A stretch of 64,000 bases of DNA from Leptidea sinapis (GCF_905404315.1 NC_066312.1:8605001-8669000), one strand, 5' to 3'. Positions 51,880 to 63,259 are shown, numbered from the stretch's first letter. Translations and numbers: made by a program. Notes: a model not told the origin generated them from the sequence alone.

Positions 51880-53330
51880 TCTCTACGTAACTCAATAAAA
51901 GCAACTCAACTTAGCTGAGACAGAGGCAATGTATTTGTGATTCTTACCTAGAACGAATAGACGGGATCAAATTACTAATGACACCTGTACGTGACTACGT
52001 GTGAAAACATATATACCTTTCTATGTATATCAAACATTATAAACAGAAGGTTTATTTTATGCTCTAGAAAATTCCAAAGAATCTTTATTATTACTCCTAG
52101 TTCTGATACGGGTTTACAATAACCCTTCTGGATTCGTTCGATTTAAAATTCGTTTTGAAAGAATCGAAATTGGACAGATGAGAGATTATTGTTTAACTAA
52201 ATAAACTATTGTAACACGGCTGCTTCGGCTCGATACGTGTACAAAAAATTTCAGTGTGTGGGAGTAAGAGAACTTATTTTACGGTTTTGATTGAATTTAC
52301 TTCAGAACTTTCTAAGTTTCCATTATACTCCCCGTATTACAATGCACATTACCAGTATTTTTCTCTTTTATTAGTGTTGTGACACAGGCCATGTTTCTCA
52401 GTACAAATAATTGCATTTATTTTCTTACAAAAGCGTATCTCACCCTGTCATTTAATTTAACTCCTACAAGTGGTGTAATAGAAGTTTCTGTATACTAATA
52501 AATATTTTTGTTATTGTTTAAAACAATAGTTTTCATTAATCAAGTGCTTCTCCACTCTTAATTATCTTGTATATCATATTTTGAACAACTGAAACCATTT
52601 CTGCAGTTTTTAAATTTTAAACGAAATGAAAAATTATTTTATTTCAGTAACAAAAATGGTACAATCATAATAGTGGATGTGACCTTCTATTAAGTGAGGA
52701 ACACCTGTGCCAGAAGGCCACGGCGTTCCATATCAATTAAATTTAACAGTACCAAAAACTAGGGATCACAAATTAAGTCTATAAGAATTTAATATAATAA
52801 AATTTAATATAATAAAAGGAAAATATTATACGAACAGGATGTCTGTGTGTGTGTGTGTGTGTGTTCGAGCATGTGTGCGTGTGTGTTGTACTATCAAGAA
52901 GGTATACCTAAAATTTACTCCGTGTAGTTAAATAGCTCTTAATTTTAGTCTGACTATTTATCTTTTCATAACTCAAGAATGGCTTGAACGAACTTGATTA
53001 AAATTTATGTGTATTTAGATCAAGTTTTAGTTATTGTAAGATACACATTTTGACTTCTGTCTCACAGATTGCTTTGGTGGTAGGCAGTAGTTGAAAAGTA
53101 TGCAATTCAGCAATAGGACATTTTTCTATCAACAAAAATCAACTTTATCGGGGGCTTATAGCGCGTTTTGATACGAAACGGTCATAAAATATGATTATTT
53201 TACATAGCAACTTTGTACAACATTGAAAAAAAAAAATTTATAAAAGAGACTAAAATAGACCTACACATCGAAAGATATTCTTTCTTTTTTCAGTTAGATT
53301 ATCATCTCAGTTTGTTTCCGAGACGGTGGT
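51880..53330. other. No gene seen; a (GT)n run
   Basis: AT-rich. At 52,840-52,885 a GT-rich microsatellite (about 11 GT units, then broken). A short R4-like fragment (TTTGTTTCCGAGACGGTGGT) lies at 53,310-53,330. Confidence 0.45.
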
Positions 53331-53333
53331 AGG

Positions 53334-53476
53334 GTTTTTTTCTATGGAAAAGGAGGATATGGGTCACCTGGTGTTAACTGTTAAGTGATCACTGCCGCCC
53401 ACATTCTCTTGCAACACCAAAGGAATCACAGGAGCGTTGCCGGCCTTTAAGGAAGGTTTACGCACTTTTTTACTGG
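53334..53476 (-). mobile_element. LINE 3' end
   Basis: T run, then ATGGGTCACCTGGTGTTAAC (with a small tandem GTTAACT), TGATCACTGCCGCCCACATT, AACACCAAAGGAATCACAGG, AGCGTTGCCGGCCTTTAAGG. 5' truncated. Confidence 0.7.
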
Positions 53477-53889
53477 TATTTTAAGGGTACTGATGATATG
53501 AGTAGTTATAAAATATAATATTGATCTATATTTTGACGTGAATTATCGTCTACCACTGTAATTTGAGCTTAAATCGATACGGTGAACTTATTTAAAAGGG
53601 CGCAGTTTGACCTATTATTATGAACGGAATATTTAAAATGTATTGGTTCTGTGATAACTACTAGACATTCGTTGAACTAGATTATAACGTACGATAACTG
53701 TTATAATATCGTGAGCTAGTTGATATGTAACACTATTCAAATCTCATTAAAATAACTGATTACTACACATTTCTAACATTATTAACTTGTAATTCTTCTT
53801 CAACTTCAGTGATGGTTCATTGCAAATTCTGTATAATCCCAGCGGGTGTATAAAAAATAAATTGTCGGGAGACACCTGATTACAACTCA

Positions 53890-54315
53890 TCATCATATCA
53901 TCAAGAAAACGTCCACTGGAAGTAGGCCTCCCTTAAAGATCTCCACTATCCAATCTACCTATCCAACGTATTCCGGCGATGTTCACCAGATCGTCGGTCT
54001 ATCTTGTGGGGGCCTACCAACGCTGCGTATTCCGGTACGTGGTCACCATTCGAGGACTTTAATGCCCCAACGGCCATCTCTCCGTTGAACTATGTGCCCC
54101 GCCCACTGCCACTTCGATCGCGCAATCATTTTCGCCATGACAGAGACTTTGGTTCTCCTTAAGATCCTCATTTCTGATACGATCTCGCATTCCATTAACC
54201 ACAGCCCTCTGGGTGACCATGAGCTTTCTCATCAGGCTCATAGTTAGTGACCACGTTTGCGTACCGTAAATCACTGGCAACACACTGGTTGAAAACTTTC
54301 GTCTTCAGACTATGG
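53890..54315 (-). pseudogene. RTE-clade LINE tail, longest copy
   Basis: From a decayed (ATC)n end through the ORF tail. Minus-strand residues MLPVIYGTQTWSLTMSLMRK and VTQRAVVNGMRDRIRNEDLK extend further upstream than in the other copies (consensus LPVMTYGSETWSLT-type, QRAMERAMLGVSLRDRIRNE-type). Frameshifts and a deletion upstream of the tail. No reverse-transcriptase core. Confidence 0.8.
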
Positions 54316-54399
54316 TATTTCTCAAATACAACAGAGTTCAACTATAATTGTAATAATGTTATTGTTGGCTATTTTGTACATATAACTCGTTAACCTTCA

Positions 54400-55220
54400 C
54401 TTCCTTTTCTTTTAAGCAGTCCGAATTTTACAACTCTACATCACGTCAAAGCAATGACGTCATTGCGTCAAAATCGTAAATTGCACCCGCTTCATGTTGA
54501 CATCTGTCATGGTTGTGGAAACTGCGCGCGTTTCAAGTAATTTCTTGCCTTGCACAGCCACTTTGCGAAATCAAATATCGGCTGCTGTTTTCCCGAACCG
54601 ATACCACTTAACTACCTTCAAGAATAGAGCATGCTCCCTCCTTAAAGATCGGCAACGCAAATAGTCTTTAATTCCTGGTTATTTAAAAAAATATTATTTC
54701 ATGTAGCCCAGTAAACGAATTCACTGTTATTATTAGCATTATAACTATTACTAACCTTAAATTATTTGACGTTTAACTAACTAACAACTGATGCAATAAA
54801 GTTTTTTTTAACAATTCCATTACTCCATTTTCTATTATTAATAAACGGGTTCTTCGTGCGTGGAGTACATTGTTTTACTCAGCTTAGTGACACCAATAAC
54901 GCTAATGCTTGTTAGTAATTAAATAAATTGATATACGTTAATTTGATTAAAAGAAACATGCACTATGGTTGTAATTAATGTTTTACATTTTTATGGTTGG
55001 TTTTGTTTGTACCTATTATTCACATTTTGGATCAATACCTTCGGTACGTTCTTGTACACTCTTACAGAAATAAACGGTAAAAGTATCATTTTATTGTCTG
55101 TGTGACCTGACGTGCATGAGCTGATATGATTATTAATGAGTAGCATGCACATTTGCCCACTCATATATGTATATAAAAAAAGTCATGGGCAATTTTACTA
55201 ACTTAGAATACTGTCATTTG
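54400..55220. other. No recognisable gene
   Basis: AT-rich, with a slightly GC-richer part at 54,450-54,600 (TGACGTCATTGCGTCAAAAT) that gives no readable protein; CTCCTTAAAGATCGGCAACG at about 54,640 is a trace of the LINE tail. Confidence 0.35.
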
Positions 55221-55233
55221 TGCACACACTCTA

Positions 55234-55460
55234 TTTTTATGGAAAAAGACGAAAATACGAACGTACGGGTGATCACCACCCGTACATTCTCTTGCACCAC
55301 AACACCAGACGAATCACAGGAGCGTTGCCGGCCTTTAAGGAAGGTGTATGCGCTTTTTGCCGAATCTATCTGGAAACAACGCGCAAGGAAGCTAGCTCAT
55401 TCCATAGCTTGGTTGTTCGCGGAAGAAAGTTCCTTGAAAGTTACTCGAATTCAGTCCATA
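55234..55460 (-). repeat. LINE 3' end with partial ORF
   Basis: CAACACCAGACGAATCACAG, GAGCGTTGCCGGCCTTTAAG, CGCGCAAGGAAGCTAGCTCA and TTCCTTGAAAGT follow the LINE order on the minus strand. The central part carries an altered segment (GCCGAATCTATCTGGAAACA). Ends in a short T run. Confidence 0.65.
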
Positions 55461-55801
55461 TTTTAAAAAAAATGTTGTGATCTTATTACAATTACTTTCA
55501 TTGATAGATGAGAATCTATAAGAAAATGGGGGGTGCCTTTATATCCAACTTAATAGACCAAATAGCATTTATGGTATTTTTAACGACAAAATATGTTGTA
55601 CATAGAAAGTATAATTTGAAAAAAGTATCATCGAATGGATACAATAATAATTTCTCTCTAAAAGTTATAAGAATATCAAGCTTTAAAATTAATCCAAATA
55701 ATACTCATAATTTTTCAACACATCTCAGAAAACCACCTATATATACCTACCTACCTAAACCACTTAAAATGTTAAAATATGGCCAGTATTATAGTTTCAC
55801 A

Positions 55802-56067
55802 ATACAAACCAGTGGGAGGGTCCCTTGCACAGGATACCGGCTAGATTATGGGTATCACAACGGCGCCTATTTCTGTCGTGAAGCAGTAATGTGTAAGCAT
55901 TATTGTGTTTCCGTCTGAAGGGCGCCGTAGCTAGTGAAATTACTCGGCAAATGAGACTAAACATCTTATGTCTCAAGGTGACGGGTGCAATTGTAGTGTC
56001 GCTCACAATTTTTGTTTTCTTCAGAGCGGCACTGTATTGTAATGGACAGACCGTATCAATTACTGGA
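55802..56067 (+). repeat. R2-type repeat, 3' truncated
   Basis: ACCAGTGGGAGGGTCCCTTG, CCGGCTAGATTATGGGTATC, CTGAAGGGCGCCGTAGCTAG, then GACAGACCGTATCAATTACT, where it stops before the usual poly(A). It is fused to part of an open frame (55,508-55,918) that has no support of its own. Confidence 0.7.
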
Positions 56068-56537
56068 CGTAGTCCCTGAAAAACGTTCCAAGCCACAAAC
56101 ATCACATTGGAATTCGTGTTTAAAGTTTTAAAAATATTAGTGTATTCCATACATGTGGGTTGAGCTACTACATCATGATGTCATTTAAAGAGTGACATTA
56201 GGCCATTAAAAACTTTTAGTTTGAGTTTCTTACTTCACAATCATGTTAACAGTGTTCATGTCTGAGTGGTGGCTTATTCCATTATCCAACTTGAGTTATG
56301 GTGAAATGCAACGATAATAATTTAAGTTTATTATTTTGAGGCCGATCAATGTTTGCTTGTACTCTCTCAATGTCTTTTACTCTTTACGTCGTTTGTTGCT
56401 AATGAAACTGTTTGATCATAAATCTTCAGAAAAATATTGATACATAAGTACCATTGTCTCCGACCCTTTTCGCGTGACGTATCCTTACGTTGACCGTTAC
56501 GAGGCTCTTGATGCTCGGAGAGCCTTCACATATAGGC

Positions 56538-56705
56538 AAGGCATTTATTTTCTCAAAATTGATTCCTTTAGAATTCTTTTTGATGTCATTTCAAATACTA
56601 CCACCGATTAGGAAACAAATGGCGCTCTGAGACAGAAGAAGTGGCGCAAGAAACTCTCCCAGCATTCTTTTTTTGTGCTCTTTTTATTAAAATATACAAT
56701 ATTGT
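56538..56705 (-). repeat. LINE 3' fragment, R4 family
   Basis: Minus strand ATATTGTATATTTTAATAAA, GAGAGTTTCTTGCGCCACTT, TTTGTTTCCTAATCGGTGGT, then TTTTGAGAAAATAAATGCC. Same order as at 14.7 kb. Confidence 0.6.
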
Positions 56706-57110
56706 ACTCATACTCTCTATTCTCTTTTTGTTTAAGTTTTTATATATGACGTACTAAGTGTTACGATTTTTCTGGAGTGTTAATTCCGCATATGTCTTTA
56801 ATGTCTTTAATCAATTCGACAAACGTTTCTCACACCTCTACACGGTCACGAGGCATCCTCATGAGAACCGAAACATGCCATCCCAAAATTTGGCGTCAAA
56901 AATTAGCGTTATTTTCATTCATTATAAATCAAAACATTTGGATAATTATGGATTTGCACAAAATAACGCCTGATTCAATAAATTTACTTAGTGTTAAGTG
57001 GCTTCGTCGCCTAAAAAGGGCCCAACTGATTTTAGTACTAATAATAATCAAAAGGTTTATTGGGTTCAAAAAGTTTACAGAAATCTTATAACTTATAACA
57101 ATTTGGACAT

Positions 57111-57261
57111 GAAAGAAACAAAATGGTGTCTTGTCAGCATTATGTTGACAATTTTACTTCTCATCGTTGGTATTTTCTGGACACCGTATTTTATCATGTA
57201 CATATGTAAAAGCTTTGGGAACTTCTACATAAACTTGTGTGTTAGCCCTTTAGTTCGTTAA
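57111..57261 (+). pseudogene. Hydrophobic segment resembling a membrane helix
   Basis: From ATG at 57111 the frame reads KWCLVSIMLTILLLIVGIFW followed by TPYFIMYICKSFG. This is one strong membrane helix ending in F-W-T-P-Y-F, which recalls the FxxCWxPxF pattern of helix 6 in class A GPCRs. The upstream sequence does not supply other helices in frame, and downstream it stops at 57,261. AT-rich DNA often yields hydrophobic frames, so this is weak. Confidence 0.15.
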
Positions 57262-57552
57262 TAATTATATTAAAACATTATAACAATATCAATAAATCTT
57301 CTCTTACTGCAAAATTTTTGCATAATACGTCTACGGGTCAATCTGAATAAACATAAAACTGCAAAATTCAAAGGTAACATTTCATTTTTATCTTAGTTTC
57401 ATTCATTCATTTTAGTATTATTCGTGTTAGTGATATTCTTACTTAAATCATTTATATGTTTTTAGCTATGCATTAATTTACATTTATTTTTGTTGAATTA
57501 CTCGTTTGAGGCATTAAGTATTTTTTGCATTACTTTACGTATATTATTGCAA

Positions 57553-57748
57553 TTGAAATAATTTGTAAAACGATAAAGCTGTAAATATTGATTTAAAAGA
57601 GTGGCAATAAGTTTCTTGCTACTTCTTCTCAATTAAGCTGAACCTTTTTCGAAGTGGCGTTAAATGTAAAAAGGAAAGAAATCTTTTGACGTTCACAAGT
57701 GTCATTTCCTTCACTAACATGAATAAAGTGATTTTGATTTGATTTTGC
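57553..57748 (+). repeat. LINE 3' terminus, R3 family, copy 3
   Basis: AAAAGAGTGGCAATAAGTTT, CTTGCTACTTCTTCTCAATT, TTTTGACGTTCACAAGTGTC, then GAATAAAGTGATTTTGATTT. Confidence 0.7.
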
Positions 57749-58266
57749 TCTGACTTTTCAAACTCCCAGTCGATAGCTCAGGCTTATTCGATACCACCAA
57801 ACAAAAGCGTCCAGCGTGTTTAAGAAGTTTTAAATTCAAAAGTCATTGTTATAATGAAAACAGAATGTAAATGATTATATATTTATATGAAGGAACATTT
57901 GAAAATGGTTTAAATGTTTTAATGGTAGTGAGAATGGGTTTGATCTTTTTTTTCAAAATGTCAACAAAAGTTATAACATACCTACTCGTATTATTAAACC
58001 ATGACTTTTACAATTTTGTTAATGTTTTCATCAACTTTATACAATTTTCTTTCACTTTGCAGTTTCATGACATTTACGCAGAAACCAACGCATAGTTATG
58101 TTATAAACCATACCTCTTATATTTATGGCTCCCTTGACGCCAAAAGTAAAATAAGGGAAGGGAATTCGAATTTTTCCAAAGTTAAGTTGGTGTCACGTTT
58201 GTTATATTGAGGTAAAAATACAACTGATTTTCATGTCAGTGAGTATCTAAATATTTATATATACAT

Positions 58267-58724
58267 TTGAATTTCGTAACAAATGGCGGGAAATCATTTG
58301 TCAATGATTACATTTTTTTCTCAGCTACAGGTCCGATCTGCACAATTCCACTTGAAGATCAAAAGAGTCTTAATACCGAGTGGTATTCTACCATTTCTTT
58401 ACCCAGGCTATTAAAAAAAGTTCGCGAAAGACGTCCAAAAAGCCGCGTTCTCCTACATCATGACAACGCTTCTTCACACACGGCCAACAAAAGTCATTTT
58501 TAGCTTCCGAAAAAGTACAACTCGTCACCCATCCTGCACATAGACCCGACCTAGCACCCTGTGATTTCTGTATTTTTCCTAAAATAAAAGATTCGATGAG
58601 AGGTTTCACTTTTACCAATTCCGAAGAGGCAGTGATAGCGTTCAATCAGCACGCAGAAATCATGCCTTCAGATCTGTGGTCCTCCTGTTTTAAAAAATGG
58701 TTCGATCGCATCAAAAAATGTTGA
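58267..58724 (+). pseudogene. mariner-family transposase relic
   Basis: Two frames make up the C-terminal half of a mariner (IS630-Tc1-mariner) transposase, the nuclear DDD enzyme that cuts and joins TA-flanked elements. Frame 1 (58267-58503) has VLLHHDNASSHTAN with the second catalytic D. Frame 2 (58500-58724) has LVTHPAHRPDLAPCDFCIFP with the third D, then KIKDSMRGFTF and LWSSCFKKWFDRIKKC before TGA. The D-to-D spacing is short of the usual 34 because of a small deletion and frameshift at about 58,500. The N-terminal DNA-binding part and first D are missing. It cannot be active. Confidence 0.85.
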
Positions 58725-59273
58725 AAATGTATAGGACAGTATTTTGAAAAGCAATCAACGTAATATTTTTGTTATAACATGTTGTTTTTTTATGTTACGC
58801 AAAACTTTTAGTGTGACCTACATAAAGACTAGCAAAGCCTCGCGGTTTCACTCGCGTAGATACCGATCTCATGGTAGTAGAAAGTATACTAAGTCGACTA
58901 TAGATTTATTTTTGTTAACATAAAAGTTTTATTTAACTAAGTTATTATTGCATTAATTTCTTTAGTTTTACATTTTAAATTCGTTATATGTTTTGAATGG
59001 AATGTCCGATTTTAATGATTGAAGAATTATTTTTTTAAATGAATTTCATAAAATATAATTTAATGGGATAAGGATTTATACAGAGGTATGAATAATATGG
59101 TTTGATAATTATCGGCACTTTTATCAACTTTTAAAATCTAAGAAAGAAGTTCTATTTGCACAAATTATATTTGCATAGATATTGATACGTTCTATAATAC
59201 TCTTGAACATTTTCTGTTCTATTGTCAATATTTTCCGCAGCGCAGGGGATTATAGATTTTTAATGACTAGTTT

Positions 59274-59445
59274 TTTCACACCTTGGGATGTATTATTGCA
59301 TATTTTATTAAGGATCCCTATTTTTTGAAAATTTTATAAAGCTTATGTAACTCAGTGAAGATGCAGGTTTCTAATGGTGAAAGAATATTTGAAATCGGTC
59401 CAGTAGCTTTTGTATTAAAACATTAGAAACATACATACAAAAACA
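59274..59445 (+). repeat. Dispersed repeat, copy 2 of 19.7 kb
   Basis: TTCACACCTTGGGATGTATT, AAGGATCCCTATTTTTTGAA, GTGAAAGAATATTTGAAATC and GGTCCAGTAG, followed by ACATACATACAAAAACAC. Confidence 0.5.
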
Positions 59446-59927
59446 CAAATGATTTCTCATTATAATTATTATTTATTTATATTATTACTTTAGATTAACT
59501 TTTCAAAGTGATTATATTATCGTTTACATGACAGGGATAAGTTTAAAATTACTTCTCCCTGTTATAGTACGAGTAATTCTTTAGAGACAAAGGTAAGATG
59601 ACAAAAAGTTTCAAACTTGGAGTAATTTTACACTGCGTTTATTAATAAGACAGTGCGTATTTATAATCCAGTCCTTAGCAAGGCCACTATCAAACATTAA
59701 AACAAATCACAATAAAATCAAATTATTATTGAATATCTCTTAATTTTCACTAACGAGATTATAATTACGAGCTGGAGTTTATTCTACAATTCAGTATGTG
59801 AATCATAGTGATTAGTAAATGCAAAGATGAGTTGTATTCAAGAAAAATTTTCATCGAAAGCAAGCTGCAACTGACATAGTAAGACTATACTTATATTTTA
59901 ACTACTATGTGACTCAAATACTAGTTC

Positions 59928-60300
59928 TATCATCATCATCAGCCGGAAGACGTCCACTGCTGGACAAAGGCCTCCCCCAAAGATTTCCACGACGATCGGT
60001 CCTGCCCTGCCCTCATCCAACGTATTCCGGCGATCTTGACCAGATCGTCGGTCCATCTACCAACACTCCGCCTTCCGGTACGTGGTCGCCATGCGAGGAT
60101 TTTACTGCCCCAACGGCCATCTGTCCGTCGAACTATGTGCCCTGCCCACTGCTACTTTAGCTTCGCAATCATTTGGGCTGTGTCGGTGACTTTGGTTCGC
60201 CTATGGATCTCCTCATTTCTGATTCAATCTCGCTGGGTATCTCTGAGCATAGCCCTCTCCATTGCCCTCTGAGGGAGCATGAGCTTTCTCATAATACTAT
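59928..60300 (-). pseudogene. RTE-clade LINE tail, well preserved
   Basis: (ATC)n AGCCGGAAGACGTCCACTGC at the left is the ORF end in reverse. The minus strand continues through the QDRSSWKSLGEAFVQQWTSS, DDLVKIAG, TGRRSV-like, GHIVRRTDGRWG and ERIRN-like segments to GAGCATGAGCTTTCTCATAA. Small deletions (for example around 60,055) disrupt the frame. Confidence 0.8.
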
Positions 60301-60329
60301 ATACATATATAATACTACATACTAGTTCT

Positions 60330-60780
60330 ATGGGTTAATGTAATAATGAGTACGTAACTTTTTATTATTAAAAATCAAAGAAACATTTGAAATAATTCAG
60401 AAACTTTACAGCGTACATTATGTTAACTTACCCATTGTCCATTTATGTCTCCTCAGTGACGTCACCATCGACATGATGTCACAATATTATTTGATCGTTG
60501 ATCTATTCAATTGTTTCGTTCATTAATACTGGAATATGCCTTTCATACATTCTTTTTTTTTTAATTTTGTATCTGTGCATAACATACCCCTTCTCAAAGT
60601 AATTTTTCTCTATTGTTTTGTAGCTTTCATTGCAGAAATATCTGCTTAACTGCGCAAAGGTAGCAGAAATAAGGTTAAGTACAAGTCGAACTCGCAAATG
60701 AAACGTTTCGTACCATCGCCTAAAATAGCATAACTATGTGTACTTTTTAAATTTGCATAGAGCTATTTTGGAATTCGGAT
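60330..60780. other. No recognisable gene
   Basis: AT-rich, no exon or repeat end seen. Confidence 0.35.
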
Positions 60781-60829
60781 TGGTTGTTTTTGGGGTTCCG
60801 TAGCCAAATGACAAAAATTGGTTGATTTT

Positions 60830-61365
60830 AGGGTTCCGTAGCCAAATGGAAGAAAAGCGAAAAAATATTCGTCATGTCTGTCTGTCTGTTCGTCCGTATG
60901 TCACAGCTTTTTTCCGAAACTATTACAACTATACTGTTGAAACTTGGTAAGTAGATGTATTATGTGAACTGCATTAAGATTTTCACACAAATAGAAAAAA
61001 CACTAAATTTTGGGAGTTCCCCGTACTTACAACTGAAACTCAAAATTTTTTTTCCATCAAACCCATACGTGTGGGGTGGCATATTTATGGATAAGTCTTC
61101 AAAAATGATAATGAGGTTTGTAGTATATTTTTTTGTAAACTGAATAGTTTGCGCGAGAGACACTTCCAGAAGTGGTAAAATTTCCCCCGCCCTGTAACTT
61201 CTAAAATAACAGAATGATATAACTAAAAAAAATATATATATGTGATGTACATTACCAGGCGAATTTCCGCCAAAAATTGGTTTGAACGAGTTTTTTTTTC
61301 AATACGTCATAAATCGAAAAACAGCAAGAAATTTTATATTATGTTACTTGCTGCTACGGAACCCT
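60830..61365 (+). mobile_element. 536-bp element with 13-bp perfect TIRs
   Basis: AGGGTTCCGTAGC at 60830-60842 is mirrored exactly by GCTACGGAACCCT at 61353-61365. Interior: GTCTGTCTGTCTGTTCGTCC, ACTGTTGAAACTTGGTAAGT, CAACTGAAACTCAAAATTTT, AGACACTTCCAGAAGTGGTA. A partial inverted copy is at 13,760-14,007. A 38-base head unit (GGGTTCCGTAGCCAAATG) is duplicated in tandem just upstream at 60,792-60,829. No long ORF, so it is non-autonomous. Confidence 0.75.
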
Positions 61366-61874
61366 TGGCCGCTTTTTTTAAAATATTTTCGTGGCATTGG
61401 CTAATTTTAATACGTATCATTCATTACCCATCTTTCACTGTTCTCCGCACTATGATAAAATATAGTTTTTATTTCATACTCGTTGAAAAATAATTGTATG
61501 CCGCTGCACTCATGCAATTAGCTATTTTAACTCTCTTGCTGTAGGTATATTGTGACAACTAGCACTCATGTTACAGTGGCACTCATTATTTTTGTGGCAT
61601 AAATAACATTTACATGTATATCGGTTTTTTTTTAATTTACCCCAAAGAGGTTGTAATGGTACGAGAAATTCGTGACGTTTGAAAGAAAATGAAGACATTT
61701 AGACTAGATACGTACAGTGATAAAACGGAATGCTATTTAAAGGAGTGTCTCAGCGATATCTTATACACCATTATGCATGAATTGTAGCAAAATAATACAT
61801 GAAATAACCCTGGCTCCGTTTTCACATATTTTATCCTCTGTGATATTTATGTGTCGCGACAAACGGCATCGTTT

Positions 61875-62030
61875 ATTTTTTTATGCCAATACGGGACGAG
61901 GCGATCAGGGTGTTTAACCCATTACACAGACCGAAACACAATAATATTACTGTTTCACGGCAGAAATAGGCGCCGTTGTGGTACCCATAAACTAGCCGGC
62001 ATCCTTTGCAAAGGATCCTCCCACTGAATG
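61875..62030 (-). repeat. R2-type repeat, internally deleted
   Basis: TTTTTTATGCCAATACGGGA, ACACAGACCGAAACACAATA, ACGGCAGAAATAGGCGCCGT, AACTAGCCGGCATCCTTTGC and ATCCTCCCACTG. About half of the family length is missing after GATCAGGGTGTTTAACCC. Confidence 0.65.
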
Positions 62031-62110
62031 ATTGAACATTATTGCAACTATTTGTGTATTAATTAGAAAGACGCCGTGGCACAATACAGTTATAGAACAT
62101 TACTTTGTTT

Positions 62111-62424
62111 ACCAGTGGGAGGATCCTTTGCACGGGAAGCCGGCTAGATTATGGGTACCACAACAGCACCTATTTCTGCCGTGAGGCAGTAATGTGAAAA
62201 TATTACTGTGTTTCGGTTTGAACGGCGCCGTATCTGGTTAAATTTCTGGACAATTGAGACTTAACATCTTATGGCTCCAGGTGACGAGCGCAATTGTCGT
62301 GCCGTTCATAATTTTTGGGGTTTTTCAAGAATCCTGAGCGGCACTGAATTGTAATGGGCAGAGCGTATCAATTAACATCAGCTGAACTTCCTGCTCGTCT
62401 TATCCCTTATTTTCATAAAAAAAT
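62111..62424 (+). repeat. R2-type repeat, full length
   Basis: ACCAGTGGGAGGATCCTTTG to TTATTTTCATAAAAAAATA. It faces the copy at 61,875-62,030 head to head across 80 bases. Confidence 0.75.
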
Positions 62425-62429
62425 ATAAT

Positions 62430-62688
62430 TCTTCTGTTTGTGTTGACAGTGAACTCCTCCTAAACGGCTGGACTGATTTGAATGAATTTTTCTGTGTGTC
62501 AAGTGGATTGAGGATGTTTTAGATTCACAATTGAACCACCTCCTATGTATGAACTGATTTTGATGATTTTGTAGATTCTCAATACAGTCCATATTATATT
62601 CTCCTACGTATGTGAGTGATCTTCTAAGGACTGGACCGATTTTTCAAATTAAACGTCTGTAAATGACAACTTCTGTCGGGTCCGCTAG
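62430..62688 (+). mobile_element. Helitron, further subfamily
   Basis: Ends TCTGTCGGGTCCGCTAG^T with a GACA-ACTTC-TGTC hairpin 8 bases before CTAG. Begins near TCTTCTGTTTGTGTTGACAG. Interior includes GAACTCCTCCTAAACGGCTG and GACCGATTTTTCAAATTAAA. It differs from A, D and E but keeps the terminal architecture. It follows the poly(A) of the R2-type repeat. Confidence 0.7.
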
Positions 62689-62726
62689 TGCAGGTATAAA
62701 TTTAATGGAGACAACTGAGATGCACT

Positions 62727-63248
62727 TTTTTTTATGGAATAGGAGGACAAACGAGCGTACAGGTCACCTGATGTTAAGTGATCACCGCCGCCCACAATCT
62801 CTTTCAACACAAGAGGAATCATAGGAGCGTTGCCAGCCTTTATGGAAGGTGTACGCGCTTTTCTTGAAGGTACCCATGTCGTATCGTCCCGGAAACACCA
62901 CACAAGGAAGTTCATTTCACAGCTTTGTAGTACGTGGAAGAAAACTCCTTTAAAACCGCACTGTGGAGGACCGCCACACATCCAGATGGTGGGGATGATA
63001 TCCTAACTTGTGGCGTGTCGTGCGAAGGTGGAATTCGGTGGCAGGAATCAGGGTAAACAGCTCTTCGGAACACTCCCGGTGATAAATGCGGTAGAAGACA
63101 CAATGAAGCGACGTCTCTACGCAACGCCAAGTGATCCAGCCGTTCACAGAGCACTGAGTCCCCGACAATTCGAGCTGCTCTGCGTTGCACGCGGTCAAAT
63201 GGATCGAGCTGATACTGGGGTGCGCCAGATTAGAGCGCTTCTCTTCTA
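62727..63248 (-). pseudogene. LINE reverse-transcriptase C-terminus and 3' UTR, longest copy
   Basis: 520 bp on the minus strand. Successive frames give QRRAARIVGDSVLCERLDHL, ALRRDVASLC, YRIYHRECSEELFTLIPATE, HPHHLDVWRSSTVRF and then, after frame changes, the end and 3' UTR to a poly(A) (T run at 62,727-62,733). These residues are the thumb/C-terminal part of a CR1/Jockey-like non-LTR reverse transcriptase; the catalytic core is not included. It is the reference for the other LINE fragments here. Confidence 0.8.
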
Positions 63249-63259
63249 ATACTTATATT

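Noticed and set aside
55508..55918. 136-codon frame with a CKHYC-like cysteine motif
   Set aside because: Its last third is the R2-type dispersed repeat read in one frame (also readable at 4.4 kb on the minus strand); the cysteines come from repeat DNA.
58735..58835. Complete mariner element with both TIRs
   Set aside because: No inverted match to the possible 3' end was found upstream of the transposase relic.
59909..60272. Plus-strand frames of 78-83 codons
   Set aside because: They are the antisense of the RTE C-terminal tail.
62912..63249. Overlapping frames on both strands as possible genes
   Set aside because: The minus-strand frames are pieces of one LINE ORF; the plus-strand frame is its antisense shadow.
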